Positions 27,012 through 37,982 of a DNA stretch of 64,000 bases are shown one piece after another. Positions within the stretch are counted from its first letter, which is position 1. Each line of letters opens with the position of its first letter. Below the pieces are notes generated by a model. It was not told the origin of the DNA. It was given only the letters and a program-made list of their open reading frames with translations, and searched no databases. The stretch lies in contig NC_020514.1 in the NCBI RefSeq assembly GCF_000347635.1, positions 3,038,001 through 3,102,000 of the forward strand, written 5' to 3'. Source of the stretch: Paraglaciecola psychrophila 170. GTDB taxonomy: Bacteria; Pseudomonadota; Gammaproteobacteria; Enterobacterales; Alteromonadaceae. The translations under genes and the position numbers were made by a program.

Positions 27012-28135
27012 GTCGTACACTTGATTTAACTAAAGACTTGATCAATAGAAAATCTGTTACCCCAGAAGATGCAGGTTGTCAGGAAATGATGGCAAACATT
27101 CTTGCACCTTTAGGGTTTGAAGTTCAGGATCTCACCTTTGCCGACACCAAAAACATTTGGGCCCGCAGAGGGACTGAGGAACCGCTGTTTTGTTTTGCCG
27201 GACATACCGATGTAGTACCTTCAGGCCCAGAAAAAAATTGGCAAACCCCACCTTTTGAAGCGACCGAGAAAAATGGTTACATACATGGTCGTGGTGCAGC
27301 AGATATGAAAGGCAGTTTAGCCGCCATGTTAGTCGCCACCGAAAATTTTGTAAAAGCAAATCCATTACATAAAGGTTCGATTGCTTTTTTAATTACCAGT
27401 GATGAAGAGGGGCCTTTTATTAATGGCACCACTAAGGTGATTGATACCCTAGAAGCCCGCAACGAAAAAATCACGTGGTGTTTGGTCGGCGAACCTTCAA
27501 GTACTAACGAAGTGGGTGATGTAGTCAAAAATGGACGTAGGGGGTCGCTAACCGGTGATTTACTGGTTAAAGGAATCCAAGGTCATGTCGCCTACCCTCA
27601 CCTAGCCAGAAACCCTATTCATGAGTCAACGTTGGCACTCGCAGAATTGGCCAACACCCATTGGGATAAGGGAAATGATTCATTCCCCGCCACTAGTTTT
27701 CAAATCTCTAATATCAATGGTGGTACAGGTGCTGGGAATGTTATACCAGGTGAATTAAAAATCTGTTTTAACTTTAGATTTTCAACTGAAGTAACTGACC
27801 AAGAGTTAATAACAAGAACGATAAAAGTGTTAAATGCGCATAAATTAGATTACGACATTAATTGGACCTTCAATGGTCAACCTTTCTTGACAGATTGTGG
27901 CAAGTTAGTGGAAGCCACACAACAAGCCATCAAACATTGCACAGGCAGAGACACCTTGTTGTCTACAGCAGGCGGCACTTCTGATGGACGATTTATTGCG
28001 CCAACGGGAGCTCAAGTCATTGAGCTTGGACCTGTTAACGCCACAATCCACAAGATTGATGAGTGCGTCAAAATTGACGACCTCGATACGCTTGCTGAAA
28101 TTTATCAAGACATATTGCAACGGCTGTTAGCGTGA
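27008..28135 (+). CDS. dapE: Succinyl-diaminopimelate desuccinylase
   Basis: A 375-residue M20-family zinc enzyme that removes succinate from N-succinyl-LL-diaminopimelate in lysine and peptidoglycan precursor synthesis. Metal ligands lie in [11 protein letters not shown] (about residues 62-72), [10 protein letters not shown] and TSDEEGPF; the C-terminal half holds the dimerisation domain and a late His ligand ([10 protein letters not shown]). Full length. It overlaps yffB upstream by 4 bp and the M15 peptidase downstream by 4 bp, so the three are translationally coupled. Confidence 0.96.
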   Translation: MSRTLDLTKDLINRKSVTPEDAGCQEMMANILAPLGFEVQDLTFADTKNIWARRGTEEPLFCFAGHTDVVPSGPEKNWQTPPFEATEKNGYIHGRGAADMKGSLAAMLVATENFVKANPLHKGSIAFLITSDEEGPFINGTTKVIDTLEARNEKITWCLVGEPSSTNEVGDVVKNGRRGSLTGDLLVKGIQGHVAYPHLARNPIHESTLALAELANTHWDKGNDSFPATSFQISNINGGTGAGNVIPGELKICFNFRFSTEVTDQELITRTIKVLNAHKLDYDINWTFNGQPFLTDCGKLVEATQQAIKHCTGRDTLLSTAGGTSDGRFIAPTGAQVIELGPVNATIHKIDECVKIDDLDTLAEIYQDILQRLLA

Positions 28136-28806
28136 TCACACAAGCACACACCTTAGGAAAAGATGAGAGTCTTTTAGTCGAATGCCAGAACGGTTTTCGA
28201 CTATTACCTGAAGTGTGTGAAGCATTTAAGCGTATGCAAACGTCAGCAGCACAAGATAATGTAGACATACAAATTGTCAGCAGCTACCGAAGCTTTGAGC
28301 GCCAATTGAGTATTTGGCAAAACAAGTGGTCAGGCAAGGCGACCTTGTTAGACGCAAATGAAAATACCTTAGATGCCACTGAGCTGTCCGACCAAGAAAA
28401 AATATACGCGATCCTCACATGGTCAGCGTTGCCTGGAGCCAGCCGTCATCATTGGGGTACTGATTTAGACGTGTATGACAAAAAGTCTGTAGAAAAGAGT
28501 CAGCATGACTTTCAGTTAGTTTGCAGCGAATACGATCAAGGACCTTGCACCCTACTCAATAATTGGCTAAACAAACATGCCATTAAGTTTGGTTTTAGCA
28601 GACCTTATGCTGAATATAAAGGCGGCATTGCTCGGGAGCCTTGGCATCTTAGCTTTCATGACAGCGCTGAAAAAATGTTCGCACAGTTAGATGAGACGGC
28701 ACTGCTAAATAATCTTAAGAATTCAAATGTTTTAGGATTAGAAAGTATTGCGAATAACATGCCTGAAATATATCAGCGCTTCGTTTTAAACAGAGGATTA
28801 ATATGA
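28132..28806 (+). CDS. M15-family D-alanyl-D-alanine carboxypeptidase-like protein
   Basis: A 224-residue VanY-type metallopeptidase. Zinc ligands and catalytic residues appear as [13 protein letters not shown] (about residues 103-115, the SxHxxGxxxD motif) and EPWHLSF (about 181-187). The preceding SSYRSFERQ is typical of the fold. It would trim peptidoglycan stem peptides. No obvious signal peptide is present, which is odd for a wall enzyme but seen in this subfamily. The GTG start overlaps the dapE stop (GTGA). Confidence 0.88.
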   Translation: MITQAHTLGKDESLLVECQNGFRLLPEVCEAFKRMQTSAAQDNVDIQIVSSYRSFERQLSIWQNKWSGKATLLDANENTLDATELSDQEKIYAILTWSALPGASRHHWGTDLDVYDKKSVEKSQHDFQLVCSEYDQGPCTLLNNWLNKHAIKFGFSRPYAEYKGGIAREPWHLSFHDSAEKMFAQLDETALLNNLKNSNVLGLESIANNMPEIYQRFVLNRGLI

Positions 28807-28958
28807 ATATTTGGATAGTGGTAGTGATTATCATCTTGGCCTTGGGCTTTATTATCGGCAACATATTATTATTACAACAAAGTGCCAGTCAAAAACTACC
28901 TAAGCCCAATAAAGATAATAATACATCGTATGACCGTTTTGAAGACAAAGATGATTAA
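28803..28958 (+). CDS. Small DUF2897-type membrane protein
   Basis: A 51-codon gene: [20 protein letters not shown] is a single membrane-spanning segment, followed by LLLQQSASQKLP and an acidic, polar tail ending DRFEDKDD. The pattern matches the DUF2897 family of short gammaproteobacterial membrane proteins of unknown function. Its ATG overlaps the stop of the M15 peptidase gene (ATGA), which supports real translation as the last cistron of the yffB-dapE unit. Confidence 0.75.
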   Translation: MNIWIVVVIIILALGFIIGNILLLQQSASQKLPKPNKDNNTSYDRFEDKDD

Positions 28959-28995
28959 CTTCTCATTGTGTACTTGTAATAAGTGGTGATGTTAA

Positions 28996-29799
28996 ATGCG
29001 GATCTTGATACTGGCCAACAAAGACATTGCTAGCAATTTAGCCCTCAACACTCTATTTCAAACAATGCGAGGTCAACACCAATTCCAGGTTTTACTGTCA
29101 TCATCGGTTGGAAAAAACACAATAAACAAACCTCAATGTTTATTAGATTTAGCTTTTTTTGAGCAAAGCTTATTCAACCAAATACTGTTCCCTGCCTTAC
29201 AACACAATCCTTCAACTGCGGCGAGCAAACATCTCAGTTTTAATCAATTTAAAATACTGGGAATACAAGTATCAGATATCCACTCGATAAACTGTCAGGC
29301 AGGCATTAACCAAGTGAATGAATTTTCACCTGAGCTTATCGTTTCAATTCGCTTTGGTTTGATCCTGCAATCTGCGGTCATTGAGATCCCCAAATTTGGC
29401 GTAATCAATTTACACTCAGGTGAACTCCCCACATACCGTGGCGTCATGGCAACGTTTAGGGCCATGCAGCAAAACGTAACTGAATGTGGCACTACCCTGC
29501 ATTATATTAATGACAATGGTATAGATAGCGGTGAAATTATCAGTATTAGTAAGCAAACGTTGGATTACCAACGCTCATATTTATACAACACCCTGTCGCT
29601 TTACGAAACGGGTATAAACGATGTGGTGAATGCAATATCTAAAATTGAAAAGTCAGAAAAATGCGAGAGTTATTCTGCAGATTCACAGGGAAACTACTTT
29701 TCATTTCCCTGTGAACAAGAGCTAATAGATTTTCAACAAAGAGGTCACAAGCTATACGAATATCGGGATGTGGTTGATATCGCTCAGAACTATTACTGA
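28996..29799 (+). CDS. Formyltransferase-domain protein
   Basis: A 267-residue protein with the formyl_trans_N fold used by methionyl-tRNA and GAR formyltransferases. The catalytic region reads GVINLHSGELPTYRGV (about residues 135-150) with the His, and GTTLHYINDNGIDSGEII supplies the Asp. It lacks the C-terminal tRNA-binding domain of Fmt, so it is probably a small-molecule or sugar formyltransferase or a related hydrolase. No substrate clue comes from its neighbours. It begins 37 bp after the DUF2897 gene and could be co-transcribed. Confidence 0.78.
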   Translation: MRILILANKDIASNLALNTLFQTMRGQHQFQVLLSSSVGKNTINKPQCLLDLAFFEQSLFNQILFPALQHNPSTAASKHLSFNQFKILGIQVSDIHSINCQAGINQVNEFSPELIVSIRFGLILQSAVIEIPKFGVINLHSGELPTYRGVMATFRAMQQNVTECGTTLHYINDNGIDSGEIISISKQTLDYQRSYLYNTLSLYETGINDVVNAISKIEKSEKCESYSADSQGNYFSFPCEQELIDFQQRGHKLYEYRDVVDIAQNYY

Positions 29800-29958
29800 G
29801 AGAATCTTAAAAAAAGAAAAACACGCTTCGCATCATCATCCTGATTTTTTAACTTGAACCGCTTCTGTGAGAAACTTGTCATTCCACCGCCACGCGGGAT
29901 AGCATTGTCCGCTATAGCAACAATTAAAAGCGAACAACAATACTCAACCTATTTTGGC

Positions 29959-30285
29959 TTACAGATCAACATAACGAATAGCAGTCCCACTGATACTCAC
30001 CATCAACATACTGCCGCCCTTGCCCACCACTTCGTAGTCAATATCCACACCAATAACCGCATTAGCACCAATAGAGCGAGCTTCTTGTTCTAGTTCCTGG
30101 AAACCAATTTTTCGTGCTTTAGTGAGTTCATCTTCGTAAGCGCCTGAACGACCACCCACAATGTCACGGATGGAAGCAAAAATATCTTTAAATATATTCG
30201 CCCCCATGACGGCTTCACCTACGACAATACCTAAATACTGTTCGATTTTTTTGCCTTCAAGCTGATTAGTTGTGGTTACTATCAT
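29959..30285 (-). CDS. ybjQ: YbjQ-family (UPF0145) heavy-metal-binding-domain protein
   Basis: A 108-residue protein of the YbjQ/UPF0145 family: [32 protein letters not shown] and [17 protein letters not shown] are conserved blocks. These proteins form pentameric rings, and a metal-binding role was proposed from weak similarity; the real function is unknown. Its start overlaps the stop of the HIT gene by 4 bp, so it is the last cistron of astE-HIT-ybjQ. Confidence 0.9.
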   Translation of the reverse strand: MIVTTTNQLEGKKIEQYLGIVVGEAVMGANIFKDIFASIRDIVGGRSGAYEDELTKARKIGFQELEQEARSIGANAVIGVDIDYEVVGKGGSMLMVSISGTAIRYVDL

Positions 30286-30703
30286 TTCTCACTCCTTGAT
30301 TTGATTTCAGTCTTAATTAATTCAATTTGTTTGGCCAACGCTTCATCTGAATAGGCCTTAGATGGCACTTGCCCCCAAATAGGTTTGGGCCAACTTACGT
30401 CATGTTGATAACGTACAATATGATGTAAATGTAACTGAGGTACCATATTACCCAGCGCGGCGATATTCAACTTATCAGGTGTAAACAAATGTTTAAGTGC
30501 CCAGCTAACCAGTGATGATTCTTGCCATAATGCTTGCTGTTGAGCAGTATTTAGATCAATTACGTCACTGATATCTGTCACGCGAGGGACTAAAATTATC
30601 CAAGGGTAGTTGGCATCGTTGATCAGTCGAACAGAACACAAAGCTAAATCAGTGACTAGTTCACTGTCTTTTTCTAATTGCGGATGTAGAAAAAATCGGT
30701 CAT
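30282..30703 (-). CDS. HIT-domain nucleotide-binding protein, apparent one-base deletion near the start
   Basis: A histidine-triad protein of about 140 residues. The triad is LHLHHIV, preceded by [15 protein letters not shown] sequence ([11 protein letters not shown]). HIT proteins hydrolyse nucleotide phosphoramidates or related linkages. Family sequence continues upstream of the first start in the open frame (TTG 30641), back through [16 protein letters not shown] at 30703 has an AAGGA site 5 bp before it, but reaches that frame only if the run of six T after ATGACCGA is seven. An ATA codon at 30719 is the only in-frame alternative. It overlaps the end of astE or nearly so. Confidence 0.75.
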
Positions 30704-30711
30704 CTGAGTCC

Positions 30712-31791
30712 TTAAATATGAGTAGGTATTACCGTTAACAGCGCTCGCTGACCGATTTCAACATCGGCGTTTGGAAAGACAATCGCTTCACCTTCAAATT
30801 GGGCGCGGTATTCGCACCCTGTTTCATGGGCTAATACATGACCTTTAGGAAAATCACTGAAGTTAGGTGCATCTGGCGCAAAATCAAGTGAAAAATCAGC
30901 TTGTTGTTTATTGACCACTTGGTTGACTTCATAAATCAAAAAATCTGCTTCATTATAGTTTTTAAGTGACAAATCATTACCACAAATCAAATTGGTCAAT
31001 GTGGTGACTACATCATTAAAATGATCCATATTATTTTGCCCAAATGGCATTACCTTACCCAATTCAACAGTGAATGCATTTGCGTTAAGTTCATTAACTG
31101 AATAATAACTGAAAGTAGTCGTGGGACTACCGGACAGTAAAATAGTATTCACCCCACAGGCTAACAAGATTTGTAGCTGATATTTGTCCCAAGGTTTACC
31201 ATTTTGAAATGGGTATACCGCAAACTTATCATTTTTAGATGCGCGAATAGCGGTATGTAAATCATAATGAAAACGACTTCTAGATTGAGTCGCATCTATT
31301 CCCAGATAGAAATTTTTTACTACATCTTCTAATTGTTTTGCTCGATGTCTTTCAGCATTCATCTGTTGCCCAGCAGCTAAATTTTGATGCTCGCCACTAA
31401 ATAAACGATTCATATTCTCTTCAACAAATCGCTGCGCAATGTCCATGGCGGGTAAATTCCCAAACAAAAATAACACCCGTTGCTTTACCAGTATTTTACC
31501 CATCAAAATACTTTTGACTAAATCATCACAAATTTCTATGGGAGCAGTTTCGTTACCGTGGACACCACATGAAAGCACAATGTCTTTATCACTATTAGCA
31601 ATCGTCTCAAAGCTGATAATCCCTTCTGCCAACACATTAACTTGTGTATGTGCATCAATAAAAAATTGAAAAGATGTACTAAAAAGTGCAGGTTGAGTGC
31701 GCGATAAAGACAGAAAATTGCCATGCTGCTTTAACGATTGGATCGTGTCTTGAATGGTGTTTTGATTTAATGTATCGATTTTTGTTTGCAT
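30712..31791 (-). CDS. astE: Succinylglutamate desuccinylase/aspartoacylase family (AstE)
   Basis: A 359-residue zinc carboxypeptidase-like enzyme. The metal site begins CGVHGNETAPIE (about residues 75-86, HxxE), with a later His in RFHYDLHTAIR and the catalytic Glu in FTVELGKVMPFG. AstE removes succinate from N-succinylglutamate, the last step of the arginine succinyltransferase pathway. The other ast genes are absent from the window, so astE is separate from them here. It is followed immediately by the HIT and ybjQ genes. Confidence 0.92.
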   Translation of the reverse strand: MQTKIDTLNQNTIQDTIQSLKQHGNFLSLSRTQPALFSTSFQFFIDAHTQVNVLAEGIISFETIANSDKDIVLSCGVHGNETAPIEICDDLVKSILMGKILVKQRVLFLFGNLPAMDIAQRFVEENMNRLFSGEHQNLAAGQQMNAERHRAKQLEDVVKNFYLGIDATQSRSRFHYDLHTAIRASKNDKFAVYPFQNGKPWDKYQLQILLACGVNTILLSGSPTTTFSYYSVNELNANAFTVELGKVMPFGQNNMDHFNDVVTTLTNLICGNDLSLKNYNEADFLIYEVNQVVNKQQADFSLDFAPDAPNFSDFPKGHVLAHETGCEYRAQFEGEAIVFPNADVEIGQRALLTVIPTHI

Positions 31792-31885
31792 ATGAATGGG
31801 TAATAATCGCAGATATGATTTCTAAAGAATTAATACTACGCTAATCAGAATATTAACTCTGCTTTTTTCAACTGAGGATAAACAG

Positions 31886-33193
31886 TTAAGCAGTCTGATG
31901 TTCACGCGCAAAGGATGTGCCAACGGCTAAGTCTTTATTGGCTAGCTCAATAAAATCATCTACGGGGACCGCTTTTGAGAACAAAAAACCTTGCCCAGAT
32001 ACAACCCCTATTTCACGTAATATATGAAGATGCTGAATAGTTTCGATCCCCTCCGCGATCAACTCACAATTGGCGGCCTTAGCAATTAACTGACTCGCCT
32101 CTACTATCGCCCGATTAACCGGACTTTCATCAATTTGCATGATGAAAGATTTATCGATTTTAATGCTATCGATTTCAATATCACGTAAATAAGCTAAATT
32201 CGAGTAACCTTTACCAAAATCATCAATCGCAATCGTCGCTCCAAATGCACGAATTTGTGACAATTGTTTTTTAACTAAAATTGAATTAGATAATGCCACG
32301 TCTTCAGTAAGTTCTAATTCAAACTGTGACAATTCCACATGGTGTTTTTGCGCCAACTTTTGGATCTTGTTGGCAAAATTCAAATCATATAATTGTGAAG
32401 GCGACATATTCACAGCAATTTTTAGACGTAACCCCTTGCTGTTAAGATAAGCAGCGTTTTTAAAGGCTTGCTCTAATATCCAATAACCAAGTTCATTCAT
32501 CATATTGTAGGATTCAGCGGCTTGAATCAGTGTCCCAGGAAAAATCAAACCATCTAGCGGATGATTCCAACGTAACAAACACTCCGCACCTATTATTTGT
32601 AAGGTATTTAACTCGATTTTAGGTTGAAAATAGATTTCCAATTCATCTTGCTCCAAAGCCCGAGTAATGTCAGCCTTCATAGCTAATGCTCGGCCTGAGG
32701 TATAATCAGTTAAAATTTGCGCATGTTGAAAATTATCAAATTTATTATCTTTTGCTTGTTTTAAGGCTGTTTCAGCTAATGAAAAAAATTTATTGATATC
32801 GCTGTTGTTTTTAGGATTCGATGCTGCACCAACATTGAAGTCGGCGATAAAGGCGTGGTCATCGCATTGTATAGGGGTTTTAAAATGTTGAACTAGATGG
32901 CTGTAAAAATTATAAAGTTGTTTCTGTTGATGGGTACCTGACAAAATCAAACCAAAAACATCACCGCCAATTCGGCCAAAAATCGCGTTGTCGTCAAACA
33001 AAAACGCAATACGATTTGCAATTTCTAAGAGTACTTTGTCACCATAATCGTAACCAAAACTGGCACTGACATCAGAAAAACGCACGACATCAATTAATAG
33101 TAAAGATTGTTCAGCATTTGTATTTAAAAGCTGCTCTATTTCACATAAAAATGCATAGCGATTTGGAATAGTTATTAATGATTCATGTTGCAT
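31886..33193 (-). CDS. GGDEF-EAL protein with degenerate cyclase motif
   Basis: A 435-residue cytoplasmic protein made of a GGDEF domain directly followed by an EAL domain, without a sensor region. The cyclase signature is GGDVF (about residues 76-80), so synthesis of c-di-GMP is unlikely. The EAL motif reads ECLLRW, but other metal and catalytic blocks (ELTEDVAL; DDFGKGYSNLAYL; KIDKSF; AEGIET) are intact, which favours phosphodiesterase activity. It is the only undamaged c-di-GMP gene in the window, beside two decayed ones. Confidence 0.9.
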   Translation of the reverse strand: MQHESLITIPNRYAFLCEIEQLLNTNAEQSLLLIDVVRFSDVSASFGYDYGDKVLLEIANRIAFLFDDNAIFGRIGGDVFGLILSGTHQQKQLYNFYSHLVQHFKTPIQCDDHAFIADFNVGAASNPKNNSDINKFFSLAETALKQAKDNKFDNFQHAQILTDYTSGRALAMKADITRALEQDELEIYFQPKIELNTLQIIGAECLLRWNHPLDGLIFPGTLIQAAESYNMMNELGYWILEQAFKNAAYLNSKGLRLKIAVNMSPSQLYDLNFANKIQKLAQKHHVELSQFELELTEDVALSNSILVKKQLSQIRAFGATIAIDDFGKGYSNLAYLRDIEIDSIKIDKSFIMQIDESPVNRAIVEASQLIAKAANCELIAEGIETIQHLHILREIGVVSGQGFLFSKAVPVDDFIELANKDLAVGTSFAREHQTA

Positions 33194-33304
33194 TAAAAAT
33201 GTATAGCCGCGTTAATAGTCCACTAAAATTTTTGTCAAATCACTGCTAATAGTGAAGAAAACCCTTGGAATAAGAATACGTTAGTTAGCCTATTTCACCT
33301 AATC

Positions 33305-33348
33305 CTAAAACACAAGACTCAAACACTTGTTTGAGTCTTGTGTTTTAG
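33305..33348 (-). terminator. Long perfect hairpin (21-bp stem) downstream of glgP
   Basis: Bases 33305-33325 and 33328-33348 are exact complements with only CT between them, so in practice a stem of about 18-19 bp with a small loop. The outer arms are AAAAC/GTTTT-rich. It lies 47 bp after the glgP stop and ahead of the GGDEF-EAL gene on the same strand. It probably ends glgP transcription, though no long T run follows it on the minus strand. Confidence 0.6.
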
Positions 33349-33394
33349 ATAAAAATCTGCCATGACCTATCTTAAATTTTATAAGTATAAAAAT

Positions 33395-35866
33395 TTACTC
33401 TACTGTACATGGCTGTAATTTCCAAATTTTTTCAACATAGTCATTAATGGCTCGGTCTGAGGTAAATTTTCCCATACGTGCAGTATTCAGTATTGCCATT
33501 TTCGCCCAGCGAGATTTATCACCGAAAGCCTTATTGGCTTTTTGCTGTGCATCTGAATAAGACTCAAAGTCGGCCAATACTTTGTATTGGTCTCCTCCCT
33601 CCAACAAACTACGTTTAAGTGATGCTAATGCACCCGGTTTGCCTGGGGTAAAATAATCAGTTTCAAGCCAATCTAATACCGCTTTGATCTCTTTATTATT
33701 GTAATAAATATCAAATGGGTTGTAGCCCACTTTATCAAGCTCATGCACTTCATTTACGTTTAAACCAAAAATGAAAATATTTTCGTCACCCACTTCTTCA
33801 GCTATCTCAATATTCGCACCGTCTAAGGTGCCAACTGTTAACGCACCGTTTAGTGATAGCTTCATATTTCCAGTACCTGAAGCTTCTAGGCCCGCAGTGG
33901 AAATCTGCTCGGAAATATCAGCCGCGGGAATTATTTTCTCAGCCAAACTAACGCGGTAATTGGGTAAAAACACCACTTTTATTTTTCCGTTTACCCGTTT
34001 GTCATTATTCACTTTGTCAGCCACTTGATTGATGGCATAAATAATATCTTTGGCTAATTTATAACTAGGTGCGGCTTTAGCGCCAAATATAAATACCCGT
34101 GGTTGCATGTCATAATTAGGATTCTCTAGCAAACGACGGTAAAGCGCCATAATATGTAAAAGGTTAAGATGTTGACGTTTATATTCATGTAAGCGTTTAA
34201 TTTGTACATCAAAGATAGCTTTAGGATTAATTTCTATTCCCGTTAACACTAATACCTCTTTTGCCAACGCCACTTTGTTTTCGTGCTTTATTTTCATAAA
34301 TTGTTTTTGAAACTTAGTATTGTCAGCAAACTGGCTTAGCTGCTCTAGCTTATCTAGATGTAACGGCCAATCATTGCCAATCTTTTCATCAATTAGAGCA
34401 GATAATTTGGGGTTGCATGCCTTTAGCCAACGACGTGGCGTAATACCATTAGTTACGTTGGTTAACTTTTCTGGCCACATTTTGTCAAATTCAGGGAACA
34501 GATTCTTCTTGACTAAGGATGAATGAATTTCAGCCACACCGTTCACTTTAAAAGAGCCAATAACCGACAAGTTACCCATACGTATCATCTTTTCGTTGCC
34601 CTCTTCAATGATTGACAATTTTTGCTTGATCGCATTGTTACCTGGCCACATTTTTTCTACTTCAACCATAAAACGATGATTAATTTCATAAATGATTTCT
34701 AAGTGCCTGGGGAGAATTTTTTCAAACATACGAGCCGGCCATTTTTCCAAGGCTTCAGGTAACAACGTATGATTGGTGTAGGCAAATGTTTTACTGCATA
34801 TCTGCCATGCGCTATCCCAATCAAGCTCCGCCCTGTCTAATAAAATTCTCATCAATTCGGGAATGGCAATAGCCGGATGAGTGTCATTTAATTGAATGAC
34901 AACTTGGCTGGAAAAACGACTCCAATTATTTCCATGGGCTCTTTTATAACGACGAATAATATCTTTTAGCGAACAAGCGCTAAAGAAATACTGCTGAATT
35001 AAACGTAACTCTTTACCCGCCTCAGTTTCATCATTTGGGTACAATACTTTAGAAATCGTTTCGGCTTGTACGTTTTCTTTTTGCGCATCCACATAACCAC
35101 CGGCATTAAACACGTCCCAATTGAAGTAACTTGACGCTTGGCTTTGCCATAAACGCAAAACATTCACGGTTTTCCCGCCGTAGCCCACCACGGGGATATC
35201 CCAAGGCAGCCCTTTCACTATCAGACCAGGATGCCATTCTTTTTTAATTTCACCATTTTCACCATATTTAGTTTCAACATAACCATACAGTGGAATTTCT
35301 TGAATAGACTCAGGGCGGCATATTTCCCATGGGTTACCATAATCGCGCCAGCTGTCTGGACGTTCAATTTGTTCACCATTTTTTATTTCTTGGCGGAATA
35401 AACCATGTTCATAATGTAATCCATAACCTACAGCTGGCATATCAAGTGTCGCAAGCGAGTCAATAAAACATGCGGCTAATCGGCCTAAACCGCCATTACC
35501 CAATGCCATATCCGGCTCTTCTTCCATAATGTCAGTGAGGTTAACGCCTAATTCTTTTAAAGCTTGATCCGTTTGTTCGAACAAACCTAAATTATGCAGG
35601 TTGTTGGACATCAAACGACCCATTAAAAACTCTGCAGAAAAATAATGTACGGCACGGGTATCATTAAAATAATGAGACTTTTGAGTTTTACGCAATTGCT
35701 CCAACACGTGCTCTTGAATTGAGGCGCAAGTCGCTTTCCACCATGCATGATTGTCGGCTTTATTTTCGTCGGTGCCTAATGAACAATGTAGATGTCTAAC
35801 AATCGCATCTTTAATGGCTTTTTTTGGTAAGGAAGCCGTTTTAGAAACTGACTTTTTCGCACTCAT
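33395..35866 (-). CDS. glgP: Glycogen/maltodextrin phosphorylase
   Basis: An enzyme of about 823 residues that releases glucose-1-phosphate from alpha-1,4-glucans. The N-terminal half carries [12 protein letters not shown], and the C-terminal half [20 protein letters not shown] with the Lys that binds pyridoxal phosphate. The frame opens at 35878, but ATG 35866 (MSAKKSV) follows a GAGGTG ribosome site and is the better start. Phosphoglucomutase lies just upstream on the same strand, so the two could convert storage glucan to glucose-6-phosphate. No other glg gene is in the window. Confidence 0.95.
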   Translation of the reverse strand: MSAKKSVSKTASLPKKAIKDAIVRHLHCSLGTDENKADNHAWWKATCASIQEHVLEQLRKTQKSHYFNDTRAVHYFSAEFLMGRLMSNNLHNLGLFEQTDQALKELGVNLTDIMEEEPDMALGNGGLGRLAACFIDSLATLDMPAVGYGLHYEHGLFRQEIKNGEQIERPDSWRDYGNPWEICRPESIQEIPLYGYVETKYGENGEIKKEWHPGLIVKGLPWDIPVVGYGGKTVNVLRLWQSQASSYFNWDVFNAGGYVDAQKENVQAETISKVLYPNDETEAGKELRLIQQYFFSACSLKDIIRRYKRAHGNNWSRFSSQVVIQLNDTHPAIAIPELMRILLDRAELDWDSAWQICSKTFAYTNHTLLPEALEKWPARMFEKILPRHLEIIYEINHRFMVEVEKMWPGNNAIKQKLSIIEEGNEKMIRMGNLSVIGSFKVNGVAEIHSSLVKKNLFPEFDKMWPEKLTNVTNGITPRRWLKACNPKLSALIDEKIGNDWPLHLDKLEQLSQFADNTKFQKQFMKIKHENKVALAKEVLVLTGIEINPKAIFDVQIKRLHEYKRQHLNLLHIMALYRRLLENPNYDMQPRVFIFGAKAAPSYKLAKDIIYAINQVADKVNNDKRVNGKIKVVFLPNYRVSLAEKIIPAADISEQISTAGLEASGTGNMKLSLNGALTVGTLDGANIEIAEEVGDENIFIFGLNVNEVHELDKVGYNPFDIYYNNKEIKAVLDWLETDYFTPGKPGALASLKRSLLEGGDQYKVLADFESYSDAQQKANKAFGDKSRWAKMAILNTARMGKFTSDRAINDYVEKIWKLQPCTVE

Positions 35867-36092
35867 ATTACACCTCAATTTAGCTTTATTTGGATGTCAC
35901 TTACCCAGACGTGATTAGTCTAACAATGGTTTTAAATGACGTAATAAAATTACAGATAAATTTAATGAGATAGTTTTAGCAGGATTTTCTATTGCATTTT
36001 GTTAAATAAATGTTAAATAAACAAATAAGCATACGTATTCACTTCAGAATCCGCATGCTTTTTACATAAAAATAACATTCTGTATTTTTTAT

Positions 36093-37745
36093 TTATACAT
36101 TTGCGGTTTTAAACACTTGTTCTACCAATGTTTGAGCTTCTTTAATCAATAAATCAAGATGCTCTGAGCCATTAAAACTTTCTGCGTATATCTTGTAAAT
36201 ATCTTCAGTACCGGATGGACGTGCAGCAAACCAGCCATTTTCGGTACTGACTTTTACTCCACCAATTGCTGCATTGTTACCTGGCGCATGAGTTTGAATA
36301 TTCGTAATCGTTTCACCTGCTAGATCTGAAGATTGAATGACACTTTTATCCATTTTGCTTAATACTTGCTTCTGAGCATGATTTGCAGCTACATCAATGC
36401 GAGTATAAACAGGTGCTGAAAACTGCTCGGTAAGGTCCTGATAATGCTCACCTGGATCTTTACCTGTTACAGCAATAATTTCAGCCGCTAACAAACACAT
36501 GATGATCCCGTCTTTGTCGGTTGCCCATGGTTTGCCATCACGACGCAAAAATATACCGCCTGCACTTTCTTCACCTGCAAAACCAATTTCGCTGTTCAAT
36601 AAACCTTGTACGAACCATTTAAAGCCTACTGGCATTTCTGCCAATTCACGGCCTAGTCCGTTCACTACACGATCAATCATGCTACTCGATACCAGTGTCT
36701 TACCGATTTTTATATCTTTGGGCCACTGGGTTCTGTGTTGAAATAAATATTGAATGGCTACCGCTAAATAATGATTAGGATTCATTAAACCGCTTTTGCG
36801 AGTGACTATGCCGTGACGGTCAAAATCAGGATCGTTGCCAAAGGCCACATCAAACTTGTCTTTTAAATCAATCAAACTCGCCATGGCGTAAGGTGAGGAA
36901 CAATCCATACGAATTTTTCCATCCTTATCTCGGTGCATAAAGCCAAACTGCTGATCAACATTACGATTGACCACCTCAATGTTTATGCCATAACGCTCGG
37001 CTATTTTGTCCCAGTAACCTAAACCTGCACCACCTAGTGGATCGGTGCCTAAAACTAATCCTGCCTTAGCAATGGCTTGCATATCTATTACTTGATCGAG
37101 TTGTGCAATATAATCTTCGGAAAAATCAATTTCTGTTACGTAAACCGAGTCATAGGCAGCTGCCAAATTCATACGTTTCACACCAGCCATATCATTGCTG
37201 ATGATCTCATTGGCACGTTGCTGGATAAGATTAGTGACATCGCTGTCTGCGGGTCCACCATGAGGCTGGTTATACTTAAAACCGCCGTCTTCTGGGGGAT
37301 TATGTGATGGGGTTATCACCACACCATCAGCTTGGTCTTTTGACGCAGTGCCATTATGTTGCAAAATAGCATGGGAGATAACAGGTGTAGGGGTATAACC
37401 GCGATTTTCCTGAACAACTAGAGCAACCCCGTTTGCTGCTAACACTTCGACAGCTGTTGAAAACGCAGCTTCAGATAAAGCATGCGTATCCATGCCCATA
37501 TATAATGGCCCCGTAATATTTTGATCTTGTCGAAATTCAGCTAGCGCCTGACAGATGGCTGCAATATGCATATCGTTAAAGGTATTTAAAATCGAGCTAC
37601 CACGGTGTCCTGACGTACCAAAAGACACCGCTTGGGAAATGTCTCCTTTGGTTGGTTGATGGGTGTAATAGGCACTAGTTAACTTAGCAACGTTAACCAA
37701 CTGTTCTTTACTAGCAGGTTTTCCTGCTTCTGGATGCAGAGCCAT
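36093..37745 (-). CDS. pgm: Phosphoglucomutase, alpha-D-glucose-specific
   Basis: About 550 residues, interconverting glucose-1- and glucose-6-phosphate. The active-site loop has the phosphoserine in [13 protein letters not shown]. The magnesium loop is NDPDFDRHG, the sugar-binding loop GEESAGG and the phosphate-binding loop [11 protein letters not shown]. The frame is open to 37775; ATG 37745 (MALHPEAGK) has AAGGAC before it. It follows seqA on the same strand, the order also seen in E. coli, and precedes glgP, which makes its substrate. Confidence 0.96.
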   Translation of the reverse strand: MALHPEAGKPASKEQLVNVAKLTSAYYTHQPTKGDISQAVSFGTSGHRGSSILNTFNDMHIAAICQALAEFRQDQNITGPLYMGMDTHALSEAAFSTAVEVLAANGVALVVQENRGYTPTPVISHAILQHNGTASKDQADGVVITPSHNPPEDGGFKYNQPHGGPADSDVTNLIQQRANEIISNDMAGVKRMNLAAAYDSVYVTEIDFSEDYIAQLDQVIDMQAIAKAGLVLGTDPLGGAGLGYWDKIAERYGINIEVVNRNVDQQFGFMHRDKDGKIRMDCSSPYAMASLIDLKDKFDVAFGNDPDFDRHGIVTRKSGLMNPNHYLAVAIQYLFQHRTQWPKDIKIGKTLVSSSMIDRVVNGLGRELAEMPVGFKWFVQGLLNSEIGFAGEESAGGIFLRRDGKPWATDKDGIIMCLLAAEIIAVTGKDPGEHYQDLTEQFSAPVYTRIDVAANHAQKQVLSKMDKSVIQSSDLAGETITNIQTHAPGNNAAIGGVKVSTENGWFAARPSGTEDIYKIYAESFNGSEHLDLLIKEAQTLVEQVFKTANV

Positions 37746-37982
37746 AATAGTCCTTATTTTTGTTAAACACCCCAATATCGGGATAAAAGATGTCGAAATA
37801 CGTTTACATTATTAGCAATCTTAAAGTAACGGATAATCCCGCTGGTAATGCTGCTGCCATATTCAGGATAAGTGCCGCTATTTGTGTTCTTATCAAAGCG
37901 CTCGTTAGATTGTTTAGACATTCTAAACTGACAGAGAGCAACACAGAGATGCATAAATAGCAGTGTTTATTCCGAGTTTGAG

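Noticed and set aside
30717..30719. ATA start codon for the HIT gene
   Set aside because: ATG at 30703 has a well-placed AAGGA site and needs only one extra T in a homopolymer; that is simpler than an ATA start, though not proven.
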